From Rummeliibacillus pycnus_B (GTDB taxonomy: Bacteria > Bacillota > Bacilli > Bacillales_A > Planococcaceae): DNA of 64,000 nt. The stretch's first letter is position 1, and each line of letters begins with the position of its first letter. Location of the stretch: the NCBI RefSeq assembly GCF_050459865.1, contig NZ_JBCMNM010000021.1, positions 1 to 64,000 of the forward strand, read 5' to 3'. Made by a program: the position numbers and the translations under genes. The notes under the pieces were generated by a model. That model was given only the letters and a program-made list of their open reading frames with translations, did not search any database and was not told where the DNA came from. Shown here one piece after another: positions 7,617-17,005 of this stretch.

Positions 7617-8537
7617 ATGAAGAAAAAAGTGCTTATTATGCCTGCTGTTTTGGCGTTCATGACTATGATATTATCTGGATGTCAACCATTAATGATATTC
7701 GATACAAAAGGGCCAAATGCGAAAACTTTATCAAATACAATCATCTTTTCTATATTAGTGATGGCGTTTATCTTATTGGTTGTATATGTATTGTTTGTCT
7801 TCATGTTGTCGAAATATCGTGCATCTAAACAACCAGCAGGTTATGAACCGCCACATGAAGAGGGTAGTACAAAGTTAGAAATTATATGGACGGTTATTCC
7901 AATTGTTATAGTAACTGTTTTATCCGTTGTAACGGTATTTACAACATCAAAAGTTGAACATCAACAAACAGGTTATGACAACAAAAAACCGCTTGTTATT
8001 TATGCATCATCTTCAGATTGGAAATGGCACTTTAGCTATCCAGAACAAAATATTGAAACAGTTAATTATGTAAATATCCCAACAGATCGTCCAATTGAAT
8101 TTAGATTATATTCATTTGGTCCAATTACAAGTTTCTGGATTCCACAGTTAGCCGGTCAAAAATATGCCATGAGTGATATGGTAAATAAACTTCACCTTGC
8201 TGCGGATGTAGAAGGGTCGTATATGGGTCGTAACTCTAACTTTAATGGTGAAGGTTTTGCGGAAATGGAGTTTGAAACTCAAGCAATGTCACAAGATAAA
8301 TTTGACAAATGGGTAAAAGATGTAAAAGCAAATGAACCAAAACTAACTGAAGCAAAATTCAATAAATTATTAAAAACACCATTTGTAGGACGTGAAAGTT
8401 TCTCTTCTACACACTTATCATTCAGTCCAGCTCCAGAAATGGATATGAGCAAACATGGTGAGTCACACAAAAATGATTCACACAATATGGATGATATGAA
8501 AGGCATGGATATGAAAGGCATGGATATGTCTAAATAA
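7617..8537 (+). CDS. qoxA: Quinol oxidase subunit II QoxA (lipoprotein)
   Basis: This 306-residue subunit II of a haem-copper menaquinol oxidase is exported as a lipoprotein. The signal is MKKKVLIMP followed by a hydrophobic run and the lipobox LSGC. Two transmembrane helices follow (about 37-62 and 80-102), then an extracellular cupredoxin domain. The CuA ligands (CxxxC) of cytochrome c oxidases are absent, as expected for a quinol oxidase. The ATG at 7617 has GGGAG six bases upstream. An in-frame start at 7599 has no such site. The C-terminal 30 residues are rich in His, Met and Asp with two MKGMD repeats. It is first gene of qoxABCD. Confidence 0.93.
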   Translation: MKKKVLIMPAVLAFMTMILSGCQPLMIFDTKGPNAKTLSNTIIFSILVMAFILLVVYVLFVFMLSKYRASKQPAGYEPPHEEGSTKLEIIWTVIPIVIVTVLSVVTVFTTSKVEHQQTGYDNKKPLVIYASSSDWKWHFSYPEQNIETVNYVNIPTDRPIEFRLYSFGPITSFWIPQLAGQKYAMSDMVNKLHLAADVEGSYMGRNSNFNGEGFAEMEFETQAMSQDKFDKWVKDVKANEPKLTEAKFNKLLKTPFVGRESFSSTHLSFSPAPEMDMSKHGESHKNDSHNMDDMKGMDMKGMDMSK

Positions 8538-8567
8538 TAGAAATGAGGCAAGAAAGGAGTTACACAC

Positions 8568-10511
8568 ATGAACATGGAAGAATTATTCGCTCCGATGAAA
8601 GAGCCGATGATTTTGGGTGCAGCAATTAGTATCGTTGTTGGCGCTATTGCCATTGTTGTTGGATTGACCTACTTCAAAAAGTGGGGCTGGCTTTACAAAA
8701 ACTGGCTTACTACTGTTGACCATAAAAAAATTGGTGTCATGTATATCTTAGTAGCATTGATTATGCTATTTAGAGGTGGAATTGATGCATTATTAATGCG
8801 TGCACAAACATCAGTTCCTGAAAACAAATTGCTTAACGCAGAGCATTATAATGAAATTTTCACAACACATGGTTTAGTCATGATTCTATTCATGGCAATG
8901 CCATTTATCATAGGTTTGATGAATGTCGTTGTACCACTTCAAATTGGTGCACGAGATGTGGCATTCCCAAGATTAAATGCACTTAGCTTCTGGTTATTCG
9001 CAGCTGGATGTGGATTATTAAATGTATCATTCATAATTGGGGGATCACCAAACGCAGGTTGGACATCTTATTTCCCATTAGCAGGTACTGAATTTAACCC
9101 TGGCGTTGGTAATAACTATTATGCTTGGTCTTTACAAATCGCAGGTCTTGGTACTTTAATGACTGGTATTAACTTCATTGCGACAATCGTGAAAATGCGT
9201 GCACCAGGTATGAAATTAATGAAAATGCCAATGTTCACTTGGTCAGCATTAATTACAAATGTTATTATTACATTTGCATTCCCAGTATTAACTGTAGCAC
9301 TTGCATTGATGACTTTAGACCGTCAATTTGGTACTAAATTCTTTGCTATGCAAGATGGCGGTATGGATATGCTTTGGGCTAACTTGTTCTGGGTTTGGGG
9401 ACATCCTGAAGTTTATATCGTTATTCTACCAGCATTTGGTATTTATAGTGAGATTATCTCAACATTCTCACGCAAAAACTTATTTGGTTATAAATCAATG
9501 GTAATGAGTATGGTTGTTATTTCATTACTATCATTCATGGTATGGGTTCACCACTTCTATACTATGGGACATGGTGTAATGGTTAATAGTATTTTCTCTA
9601 TTACAACAATGCTTATAGCAGTTCCGACAGGTGTTAAAATATTTAACTGGTTGCTAACAATGCGACACGGGAAAATTACATTTACAACACCAATGCTTTG
9701 GGCATTAGCATTTATTCCTATCTTCACAATTGGTGGGGTTACAGGGGTAATGCTTGCAATGTCAAGTGCGGACTATCAATATCATAATACAATGTTCTTA
9801 GTTGCTCACTTCCACTATGTATTAATCCCAGGTACAGTATTTGGGGTATTAGCAGGTTATCATTTCTGGTGGCCAAAAATCTTTGGTTTCCGTTTGAATG
9901 AAAAATTAGGTAAATCAGCTTTCTGGACTATTGTAGTAGGTTTTAATGTAGCCTTCTTCCCACTATTTATCTTAGGTTTAGATGGCTATGCACGTCGTAT
10001 GTACACATACTCAGCTGACACAGGTTATGGTCCATTGAGTATGGTATCGTTCATTGGTGCTATTGCAATGGCTGTAGGCTTTATCTTAATTTGCTATAAC
10101 ATTTACTATAGTTTCCGTCATAGTCCACGTGATGAAAATGGCGATCCATGGGATGCACGTTCTCTTGAATGGGCAACTCATAGTCCAGTTCCAGAATACA
10201 ATTTCGCGGTCGTACCAAAAATCAATCAATTAGATGAATTCTGGTATGCGAAAAAAGAAGGACGAGATATTACAGCAGGTGAATACGAACGTATTCATAT
10301 GCCAAACAACAGTGGCGCTCCAATGTGGATGGCTGGTGTAATGTTCTTATTCTCATTCTTCTTCGTATTTAGTGTTTGGTCTCTAGTAATCGTATTTGGT
10401 GTTTTAACATTAGGATTTATGGCTTATCGTTCATTTGAAAAAGATGATGGTCATTATATTGAAGTGGCTGAAATCGAAGCAACTGAACGTCGATTGAGAG
10501 GTGAAAAATAA
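8568..10511 (+). CDS. qoxB: Quinol oxidase subunit I QoxB
   Basis: This 647-residue catalytic subunit holds the haems and CuB and reduces oxygen while pumping protons. Family signatures include TTVDHKKIGVMYI near the N-terminus, THGLVMILFMAMPF carrying a haem His, and WVWGHPEVYI with the His-Tyr crosslink pair. The CuB histidines are in HHFYTMG, and the two haem ligands are in VAHFHYVL. Length and the extra N-terminal helix match CyoB/QoxB subunits. AAAGGAG is placed eight bases before the ATG. It follows qoxA by 30 bases and overlaps qoxC by one base. Confidence 0.97.
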   Translation: MNMEELFAPMKEPMILGAAISIVVGAIAIVVGLTYFKKWGWLYKNWLTTVDHKKIGVMYILVALIMLFRGGIDALLMRAQTSVPENKLLNAEHYNEIFTTHGLVMILFMAMPFIIGLMNVVVPLQIGARDVAFPRLNALSFWLFAAGCGLLNVSFIIGGSPNAGWTSYFPLAGTEFNPGVGNNYYAWSLQIAGLGTLMTGINFIATIVKMRAPGMKLMKMPMFTWSALITNVIITFAFPVLTVALALMTLDRQFGTKFFAMQDGGMDMLWANLFWVWGHPEVYIVILPAFGIYSEIISTFSRKNLFGYKSMVMSMVVISLLSFMVWVHHFYTMGHGVMVNSIFSITTMLIAVPTGVKIFNWLLTMRHGKITFTTPMLWALAFIPIFTIGGVTGVMLAMSSADYQYHNTMFLVAHFHYVLIPGTVFGVLAGYHFWWPKIFGFRLNEKLGKSAFWTIVVGFNVAFFPLFILGLDGYARRMYTYSADTGYGPLSMVSFIGAIAMAVGFILICYNIYYSFRHSPRDENGDPWDARSLEWATHSPVPEYNFAVVPKINQLDEFWYAKKEGRDITAGEYERIHMPNNSGAPMWMAGVMFLFSFFFVFSVWSLVIVFGVLTLGFMAYRSFEKDDGHYIEVAEIEATERRLRGEK

Positions 10512-11110
10512 TGTCAAAAGTAAACAAATCAGTTCCATTAGAATACAGCACAGAAGAAAATGATTTAAAAATCTTTGGTTTCTGGGTTTTCCTTGGTGCC
10601 GAAATAATCCTCTTTGCGACATTATTTAGTGTGTATTTTTCATTAGTTGATCGCACAGGTTCAGGTCCAATAGGTAAAGAATTATTTGAAATGCCACCAG
10701 TATTGTTAGAAACTTTTGCTCTTTTAACTAGTAGTTTCTTAATTGGTTTAGGTGTTCACGCAATGCGTATTGGACGTACTAAAGCAATGATGGTATTCTA
10801 CATCTTAACGTTATTACTAGGTGCAGTCTTCCTAGGCGTTGAAGTTAATGAATTCCTAACATATATTCATGATGGTGCTACAATTCAAACAAGTGCCTTC
10901 CTGTCTATTTTGATGACTTTACTAGGTACTCACGGTCTCCATGTAACATTCGGTCTATTATGGGGAGCAAGTATCTTAATCCAAGTTAAAAAACGTGGAT
11001 TAAATGCAAAAACAGCAAATAAAGCATTTATCTTCTCTCTATACTGGCATTTCCTTGATGTTGTATGGATCTTCATCTTCAGCTTTGTTTATTTGAAAGG
11101 AGTGTTGTAA
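10511..11110 (+). CDS. qoxC: Quinol oxidase subunit III QoxC
   Basis: This 199-residue membrane subunit of the menaquinol oxidase has five predicted helices. Subunit III motifs include FGFWVFLGAEIILFATLF, GVEVNEF and LLGTHGLHVTFGLLW, and it ends with YWHFLDVVWIFIFSFVYL. The start codon overlaps the stop of qoxB in a TAATG junction, indicating translational coupling. It stabilises the complex and is thought to help proton uptake by subunit I. Confidence 0.96.
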   Translation: MSKVNKSVPLEYSTEENDLKIFGFWVFLGAEIILFATLFSVYFSLVDRTGSGPIGKELFEMPPVLLETFALLTSSFLIGLGVHAMRIGRTKAMMVFYILTLLLGAVFLGVEVNEFLTYIHDGATIQTSAFLSILMTLLGTHGLHVTFGLLWGASILIQVKKRGLNAKTANKAFIFSLYWHFLDVVWIFIFSFVYLKGVL

Positions 11111-11112
11111 TA

Positions 11113-11400
11113 ATGAAAGAACTATTTCCAAAAGAGCATGTAATGGGCTTTGTGGGTTCTCTTGTTTTAACACTCTTAGCATTGACTGTAATAATGTTTA
11201 AAGATATGTCTAACACTGTTGCTATTACAATTCTACTTGTAACAGCTGCTGCACAAGCAATTGTACAGTTAGTATTGTTCATGCATATCGGTGAAACAGA
11301 AGATAAGAAAGCTTTATACATTACAATTATTTACTCAGTAGTTGTAGGTTTAATCACTGTATTCGGTACATTGCTTGCAATGGTTTGGGGATATATGTAG
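11113..11400 (+). CDS. qoxD: Quinol oxidase subunit IV QoxD
   Basis: This 95-residue subunit has three predicted transmembrane helices (family COX4_pro/CyoD). It carries the typical LFMHIGE segment near the middle and an N-terminal MKELFPKEHVMGFVGS. The start at 11113 has AAAGGAGT about nine bases upstream, which lies inside the 3' end of qoxC. A longer frame from 11065 would overlap qoxC heavily and lacks a ribosome binding site. It is the last gene of the operon. Confidence 0.94.
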   Translation: MKELFPKEHVMGFVGSLVLTLLALTVIMFKDMSNTVAITILLVTAAAQAIVQLVLFMHIGETEDKKALYITIIYSVVVGLITVFGTLLAMVWGYM

Positions 11401-11407
11401 AACCACA

Positions 11408-11446
11408 TAAAAAAGCAGCACAACAATTGTTGTGCTGCTTTTTTAC
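11408..11446. terminator. Bidirectional terminator between qoxD and the TetR gene
   Basis: A near-perfect palindrome centred on CAACAATTGTTG with AAAAAGCAGCA arms and A/T tracts on both sides ends the convergent transcripts. The last T residues overlap the TetR-family stop codon. Confidence 0.93.
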
Positions 11447-12279
11447 ATTTCATTGCAAAATTGCTTTAGTAAAACAGAGAGCCATCTCAAATGGTTATTC
11501 GTCATTAAATTAGATGACATACCTAGTAGTAATGCTTTACGAGGATGTTCCCTTTGTAATTCTTCAATGATTAAATCGAATGTATCTATTGTAAAAGAAT
11601 CGCTTGCATAATCTTCTTTACAATTTTCTATTTCAATTATTATATCATTTTTTTGAATATTACTGATGTGACGAGTTTTTTGTTCATACATTTCTTTCGT
11701 TATTAAGGTTTTTAACTTAGCGTTAACAAGTACATCAATGAAGTTTACCAAATGTTTGCTTAATTCATAATAGTTAATTGACTGTTTTTGGATTACAATG
11801 AATTCCGCATAACCTTTCATCAGCCCTCGGATACATATTAGTAAATCAAATTGGCTATCTTCAATTTGGGAACTATAAACCTCTCTAAGCAACAACAAAG
11901 TCATATTGTCAGCAATTAGGAAATGTTTTTGTATTTTTTCCGTCACATCATGATCCACAATACTAACAAGCTCGCGAAAATGAGTTGAGATAAAAGGTGA
12001 ATTTTTTTCGAATAACTCAAAAGCCGATAAAAAATATTGTGTTAGTTTTTCTTTTGGCTCTACCTGTAAACTTAATATGTTTTGAAACTTTGATGTCATA
12101 TCTTTGATGATATACTCAAAAATTGCAATAAGAAGTTCCTCTTTTGATTTAAAAGAGAGGTAAAAAGCTCCTTTTGATATGCCGCATGCGTTTGTAATGT
12201 CTTGGATAGACGTAGAGGCTATTGTTCGCTCTGATAAGATCTCCATAGATTTTTCAATAATTAGATCACGTTTAGACAT
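11443..12279 (-). CDS. TetR/AcrR-family repressor of the adjacent RND exporter
   Basis: This 278-residue transcriptional regulator has an N-terminal TetR DNA-binding domain (about 5-55). Its helix-turn-helix reads ITNACGISKGAFYLSFKSKEEL. The long C-terminal ligand-binding region is typical of YerO-like regulators. It is divergently transcribed from the RND exporter gene, and two palindromic sites resembling TetR operators lie between the two starts. By analogy to yerO-yerP (swrC) in B. subtilis, it probably represses the exporter and is released by an exported compound. The ligand is unknown. Confidence 0.9.
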   Translation of the reverse strand: MSKRDLIIEKSMEILSERTIASTSIQDITNACGISKGAFYLSFKSKEELLIAIFEYIIKDMTSKFQNILSLQVEPKEKLTQYFLSAFELFEKNSPFISTHFRELVSIVDHDVTEKIQKHFLIADNMTLLLLREVYSSQIEDSQFDLLICIRGLMKGYAEFIVIQKQSINYYELSKHLVNFIDVLVNAKLKTLITKEMYEQKTRHISNIQKNDIIIEIENCKEDYASDSFTIDTFDLIIEELQREHPRKALLLGMSSNLMTNNHLRWLSVLLKQFCNEM

Positions 12280-12324
12280 ATTTTCACTCTTTCTATAATT
12301 CTTCCTATTATATGGTTTGACTTT

Positions 12325-12338
12325 TGACTAGCTAGTCA
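12325..12338. promoter_or_regulatory. Palindromic operator 1
   Basis: A perfect 14 bp palindrome (TGACTAGCTAGTCA) lies between the TetR-family gene and the exporter gene. A related site lies exactly 30 bp downstream, centre to centre. It is likely bound by the TetR-family protein. Confidence 0.75.
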
Positions 12339-12354
12339 TTATTATATTGAATTG

Positions 12355-12368
12355 TGACCAGTAAGTCA
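12355..12368. promoter_or_regulatory. Palindromic operator 2
   Basis: An imperfect copy of operator 1 (TGACCAGTAAGTCA) keeps the TGAC/GTCA half-site ends. It lies 18 bases before the exporter start codon, where binding would block transcription or early elongation. Confidence 0.65.
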
Positions 12369-12386
12369 AAAAAGGACGGTGTATGA

Positions 12387-15300
12387 ATGAACTCGCTTAT
12401 TAAATTTGTTTTGAAAAATAAACTGGCAGTATGGCTCCTTTCGATTATTGTCGCTGTTGCCGGGGTATATTCAGGACTTAAGATGAAGTTAGAAACATTA
12501 CCTGATATTACAATTCCAGTTGCAACGGTAACAACAGTTTATCCAGGTGCAACACCAGAGCAGGTAGCTGACGATATTTCAATCCCATATGAAAAAGCAG
12601 TGAATCATCTAAAGGGTGTTTCAGCTGTCTATTCCAATTCATATCAAAATGCTTCAAGTCTACAAATAGAGTTTAAGTATGGTACAGACATGAAAGAAGC
12701 AGTTAGTAATATTAAGGAAGTATTAGAAAAAGTAGAACTTCCAGAAACTGCTCAAAAGCCAACTGTAGATCGTGTTAATATCAATGCTTTCCCAGTTGTA
12801 GCTTTAAGTGTTGCAAATAAGGATCAATCTATTGCAGATTTAACAAAAACAACTGAAAACTATTTCGTACCTAAATTAGAAGGTATTGATGGCGTTGCAT
12901 CTGTATCAGTAACTGGTCAACAAGTAGATAAAGTTGAACTAACTTATGACCAAAAGAAATTAGCGAAATATGGTTTAACAGAAGATACGATTAAGCAATA
13001 TGTAAAAGCAATGGATACGAAAGTTCCACTAGGTATGTTCCAATTCAAGGATGAAGAACAATCAGTTGTTGTTGATGGTAAAATGACAACAATTAAAGAC
13101 TTGAAAAACTTAGAAATTCCCGTAACAATGCAAAGCTCAAGTGCAAATTCAGCAGCTGCTAAAGCACAAGCGCAAGCTGCACAGGCACAAGCATCTCAGG
13201 GTGTAGCAGGGGCTCAAGCAGCGCTACAAGCTCCACAAGCGAGCCCATTTGTAAAATTAGGTGAATTGGCTTCCATCAAAGTAGTTGGTGAAGTCGAATC
13301 TGTTTCCCGTACAAATGGTAAACCAGCAATATCTGTACAGGTAGTAAAATCTCAAGATTCAAATACTGTCAATGTAGTAAATGATGTTAAAGATGAAGCT
13401 AAGAAATTCGAAAAAGATAACAAAGGTATGGACATTGAGGTAACACTAGACCAAGGTCAACCAATTCAAGACTCAGTGAATACGATGTTTGATAAATTGT
13501 TATACGGTGCAATCTTTGCATTCATCATCATCATGTTATTCTTGCGAAATTTCCGTTCAACGATTATTTCAGTTGTATCTATTCCGATGTCGTTATTAAT
13601 TGCAGTAACTGTATTAAAACAAATGGATATTTCATTAAATATGATGACATTAGGGGCTATGACAGTAGCAATAGGTCGTGTAATCGATGACTCGATTGTT
13701 GTTATTGAAAATATTTATCGAAGAATTTATCTTGAAGGCGAGAAATTACATGGTAGAGCTTTAATTCGTGAAGCTACTCTTGAAATGTTTAGACCAATTT
13801 TATCTTCTACAGTGGTAACAATTGCCGTGTTCTTGCCACTTGGATTAGTTGGAGGGATGGTCGGAGAGTTATTCTTACCATTCGGTTTAACGATGGCATT
13901 TGCGCTAATCGCATCTCTATTAGTTGCCATCACAATTGTTCCAGCCTTAGCACATGCATTATTTAAAAAAGAACTGTATGGCAAAGTACAAACTAAAAAA
14001 GAAGAGCATGGTGCATTAGCAAGAGGTTATAAACGCATTCTATCATGGGTATTAGACCATAAATTAATAACTTCTATAGGATCGATTGTAATTCTTGTAG
14101 CAAGCTTATTCTTGGCACCATTAGTTGGATTTAGTTTCTTACCAGATGATCAACAAAAAATGGTATACCTAACTTATACACCTGAACCTGGTGAAACACG
14201 TGATAAAGTGATTGATGATGTAGAAGTAATCGAAAAAATGATTATGGATAAAAAGGATGTTAAGACAGTCCAATCATCGATCGGCGGATCTAATCCAATG
14301 ATGCCTGGACAAACAAATGGCGCTTTAGTCTATGTCATCTATGATACTGATACGAAAAACTTTAGTAATGTAAAAGAAAAACTTATTAAAGAAGTTCAAG
14401 GTGCTAATCAAAAAGGTACATGGAAAAGCCAAGACTTCTCATCTTCAGGATCAAGTAATGAGCTTTCATATTCAGTCTACGGTAACACAGTAGAAGATAT
14501 CAGACCAGTAGTAAAAGATATAGAAAAAATTATGAAAGATCAAGATAATTTGAAAGATGTTAAATCTTCATTAACTGAAAATTATACCGAAAAAACATTA
14601 GTGATTGATCAAGACAAAGCAAAAGTTTTAGGATTAACAACAGGACAAATTGCGATGGCGATTAATCCAAATACACAAACTGAAGTTTTAACAACAGTCA
14701 CAAGAAATGGTAAAGAACTTGATGTCAATGTTCATAAAGAGGCAGCTTCTCCAGATAAATTCCAAGAAGTGCTAGATGAAGAGATTGATACACCTGTCGG
14801 TAAAAAAGTAAAAGTGTCAGATGTTGTTGATGTTAAAGAAGGCACAACTTCAACACAAGTAAACCGTAGTAAAGGTAAAATTTATGCTAGTGTAACAGCA
14901 ACTGTTACATCAAAAGATATTACAAAAGCATCTTCAGGAGTTCAAAAAGCAATTGATAAATTAGATTTACCAAATAATGTAGAAGTTAATACGGGCGGAG
15001 TTACAGCAGATATGAAAGAAGCCTTCACTCAATTAGGGTTAGCGATTGCTGCTGCGATTGCCATTGTATACTTTACATTAGTCGTAACATTTGGTGAAGG
15101 ATTAGCTCCTTTTGCTATCCTATTCTCATTACCATTTACAGTAATTGGTGCACTTGTTGCTTTATACATTTCAGGTGAAACAATTAGTGTATCTTCCATG
15201 ATTGGGTTATTGATGTTAATAGGGATCGTGGTAACAAATGCGATTGTATTAGTAGACCGCATCATTCATATGGAACATGCTGGTAAAACAATGCGTGAAG

Positions 15301-15548
15301 CAATACTTGACGCAGGTGCAACACGGTTACGTCCAATCTTAATGACAGCCATTGCAACAATCGGTGCATTAGTTCCATTAGCAATGGGTGCTGAAGGTGG
15401 CGGCCTAATTTCTAAAGGTGTAGGTGTAACTGTTATTGGTGGTTTAATCAGTTCAACGATTTTAACATTGTTAATCGTTCCACTTGTATATGAATTAATT
15501 TCAAAAATCCTGAAAAAAGACCGTGCACACGAAAATAAAGAAGATTAA
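12387..15548 (+). CDS. RND-family efflux transporter (SwrC/AcrB-like)
   Basis: This 1053-residue inner-membrane exporter has the duplicated RND architecture: a helix at about 12-30, a large extracellular loop, six helices (about 370-530), a second loop and a final helix bundle. Family signatures include ETLPDITIPVATVTTVYPGA near 35-55, IDDSIVVIENIYR and IVVTNAIVLVDRI. Residues about 251-286 form an Ala/Gln/Ser-rich insertion within the first porter region. By similarity to B. subtilis SwrC (YerP) it may export surfactants, lipids or drugs, but the substrate is not evident. AAGGA precedes the ATG. It is probably repressed by the divergent TetR-family protein. Confidence 0.93.
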   Translation: MNSLIKFVLKNKLAVWLLSIIVAVAGVYSGLKMKLETLPDITIPVATVTTVYPGATPEQVADDISIPYEKAVNHLKGVSAVYSNSYQNASSLQIEFKYGTDMKEAVSNIKEVLEKVELPETAQKPTVDRVNINAFPVVALSVANKDQSIADLTKTTENYFVPKLEGIDGVASVSVTGQQVDKVELTYDQKKLAKYGLTEDTIKQYVKAMDTKVPLGMFQFKDEEQSVVVDGKMTTIKDLKNLEIPVTMQSSSANSAAAKAQAQAAQAQASQGVAGAQAALQAPQASPFVKLGELASIKVVGEVESVSRTNGKPAISVQVVKSQDSNTVNVVNDVKDEAKKFEKDNKGMDIEVTLDQGQPIQDSVNTMFDKLLYGAIFAFIIIMLFLRNFRSTIISVVSIPMSLLIAVTVLKQMDISLNMMTLGAMTVAIGRVIDDSIVVIENIYRRIYLEGEKLHGRALIREATLEMFRPILSSTVVTIAVFLPLGLVGGMVGELFLPFGLTMAFALIASLLVAITIVPALAHALFKKELYGKVQTKKEEHGALARGYKRILSWVLDHKLITSIGSIVILVASLFLAPLVGFSFLPDDQQKMVYLTYTPEPGETRDKVIDDVEVIEKMIMDKKDVKTVQSSIGGSNPMMPGQTNGALVYVIYDTDTKNFSNVKEKLIKEVQGANQKGTWKSQDFSSSGSSNELSYSVYGNTVEDIRPVVKDIEKIMKDQDNLKDVKSSLTENYTEKTLVIDQDKAKVLGLTTGQIAMAINPNTQTEVLTTVTRNGKELDVNVHKEAASPDKFQEVLDEEIDTPVGKKVKVSDVVDVKEGTTSTQVNRSKGKIYASVTATVTSKDITKASSGVQKAIDKLDLPNNVEVNTGGVTADMKEAFTQLGLAIAAAIAIVYFTLVVTFGEGLAPFAILFSLPFTVIGALVALYISGETISVSSMIGLLMLIGIVVTNAIVLVDRIIHMEHAGKTMREAILDAGATRLRPILMTAIATIGALVPLAMGAEGGGLISKGVGVTVIGGLISSTILTLLIVPLVYELISKILKKDRAHENKED

Positions 15549-15566
15549 AAAATTACTAGGTACTTT

Positions 15567-15608
15567 GCTAGCTTTTGTAGAATATTCTACAAAGGCTAGC
15601 TTTTTTTA
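15567..15608 (+). terminator. Terminator after the RND exporter gene
   Basis: A long stem with GCTAGC ends and a TTTGTAGAATATTCTACAAA core is followed by seven T residues. Confidence 0.93.
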
Positions 15609-15756
15609 TGGTTCTATACTATCTGCTGATGAGTTTACAAAAGCGAGAGGCAGGAGAATAGCTGAGGTTGCTAGTTAGATAGAAAGATAGGAAGTAGACA
15701 ATTTTAGAAGATTCTGATAAGTTTTTGTATATTAGAAAATGGAGGGGTGTTCTGTT

Positions 15757-16188
15757 ATGCAACAACGTGGATTGATGTTTTTGAGAATAATAGGGCAAAT
15801 TGTAGTTTTATATTTATTATCTGAATTTGGAAAGTGGTTAATGGCAATTTTACATATTAAATTTCCAGGAAGTATCGTAGGGCTAATCATTTTATTTATT
15901 TTATTAATTTCAAGAGTAATTCCTGAGAGTTGGATTGCCAATGGAGCTGAACTGTTGCTTGCGTACATGATGTTATTTTTTATCCCAGTGACAGTGGGAA
16001 TTGTTAAATATCCAGAATTAATATCAGGGCAAGGGATAATCATTATCGGAATCATTTTAGTAAGTACAATAATCTCAATCATTGCTTCTGGAAAAATAAC
16101 ACAATTGGTAGAGGTTCAAGTAGAAAAACAAAATGAAAACCATAAGGAAAAAATCAAAGAACCTTCGTTTGAAAATATCCAACAATAA
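15757..16188 (+). CDS. CidA/LrgA-family holin-like protein
   Basis: This 143-residue membrane protein has four predicted helices (about 8-120) and a charged C-terminal tail. It contains the family segment KFPGSIVGLIILFILL and ELLLAYMMLFFIPVTVGI. CidA/LrgA proteins form holin-like oligomers linked to murein hydrolase export, cell death control and pyruvate or overflow metabolism. The start at 15757 has GGAGGGG nine bases upstream, and the earlier in-frame ATG at 15739 overlaps this ribosome binding site. It is coupled to the lrgB-like gene 12 bases downstream. Sequence alone does not separate the CidA and LrgA subtypes. Confidence 0.9.
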   Translation: MQQRGLMFLRIIGQIVVLYLLSEFGKWLMAILHIKFPGSIVGLIILFILLISRVIPESWIANGAELLLAYMMLFFIPVTVGIVKYPELISGQGIIIIGIILVSTIISIIASGKITQLVEVQVEKQNENHKEKIKEPSFENIQQ

Positions 16189-16200
16189 GGGAGACTTAAT

Positions 16201-16878
16201 ATGCTAGCAATCATCATCTGCATTGCCACTTTAGCTGTATTTTTTCTTATGAAAAAAGTGTACGAACGTTATTACCATCCAATTCTATTCCCAGTGTTTA
16301 CATGTGCGATTTTGATAGTTGGAGTTTTATTGATATTCGATATTCCATATGAAACCTATATGATTGGAGGACAGTGGATTGATCGATTCCTTGGGCCTGC
16401 TGTAGTTAGTTTAGCATTACCATTGTATAGACAAAGAAAATTAATCAAAAAGAATTATATGGCAATTGTTACTGGGATTACAGTAGCAATGAGTGCAAGC
16501 GTAGGAACTGTATTGGTATTAGCAGAATTATTCCAACAAAAAAATGAGTATATAAAAACATTGATTCCAAAATCAATAACATCACCTGTAGCAATGCAGA
16601 TTAGTAATGTAATAGGAGGTAATCCAACATTAACTGCTGTGTTTGTCATGATTACGGGAATTATCGGAGCAGTGTTTGGGCCATATCTCTACAAAATATG
16701 CAAAATTGATACCGAAATTGCGAGAGGGGTTGCAATGGGGAGTAGTGCACATGGGATTGGAGTAGGAAAGCTTACTGAATACGGTGAAAAAACATTATCT
16801 ATGGGATCGGTTTCAATGACGTTGACAGCAGTTGTTGGTGCAATCTTGATACCACTTTTAATGACAATATTTTTTTAG
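16201..16878 (+). CDS. CidB/LrgB-family membrane protein
   Basis: This 225-residue polytopic membrane protein is the partner of CidA/LrgA. It shows the family's conserved PKSITSPVAMQIS segment near 122-134, the GGNPTLTAVFV segment and the C-terminal ARGVAMGSSAHGIGV block near 180-193. It has six to seven predicted helices and the usual length. AAGGGAG lies eight bases before the ATG. Together with the preceding gene it forms a two-gene unit. No clear terminator is seen before yktA. Confidence 0.93.
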   Translation: MLAIIICIATLAVFFLMKKVYERYYHPILFPVFTCAILIVGVLLIFDIPYETYMIGGQWIDRFLGPAVVSLALPLYRQRKLIKKNYMAIVTGITVAMSASVGTVLVLAELFQQKNEYIKTLIPKSITSPVAMQISNVIGGNPTLTAVFVMITGIIGAVFGPYLYKICKIDTEIARGVAMGSSAHGIGVGKLTEYGEKTLSMGSVSMTLTAVVGAILIPLLMTIFF

Positions 16879-16971
16879 AATAAAGTCATTTCCCAGGGAA
16901 TATACTACTAACAGACGAGAAAGGTTGCAGTCCATTTCCAATAGCGTTTACAATAGTATTGTGAAACACTT

Positions 16972-16980
16972 TGGTATAAT
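16972..16980 (+). promoter_or_regulatory. Extended -10 promoter of yktA
   Basis: The sequence TGGTATAAT is a perfect extended -10 (TG, one base, TATAAT) 25 bases before the yktA start. No strong -35 is seen. Confidence 0.6.
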
Positions 16981-17005
16981 ACCATGATGAAAGTAGGTAA
17001 TTTAT

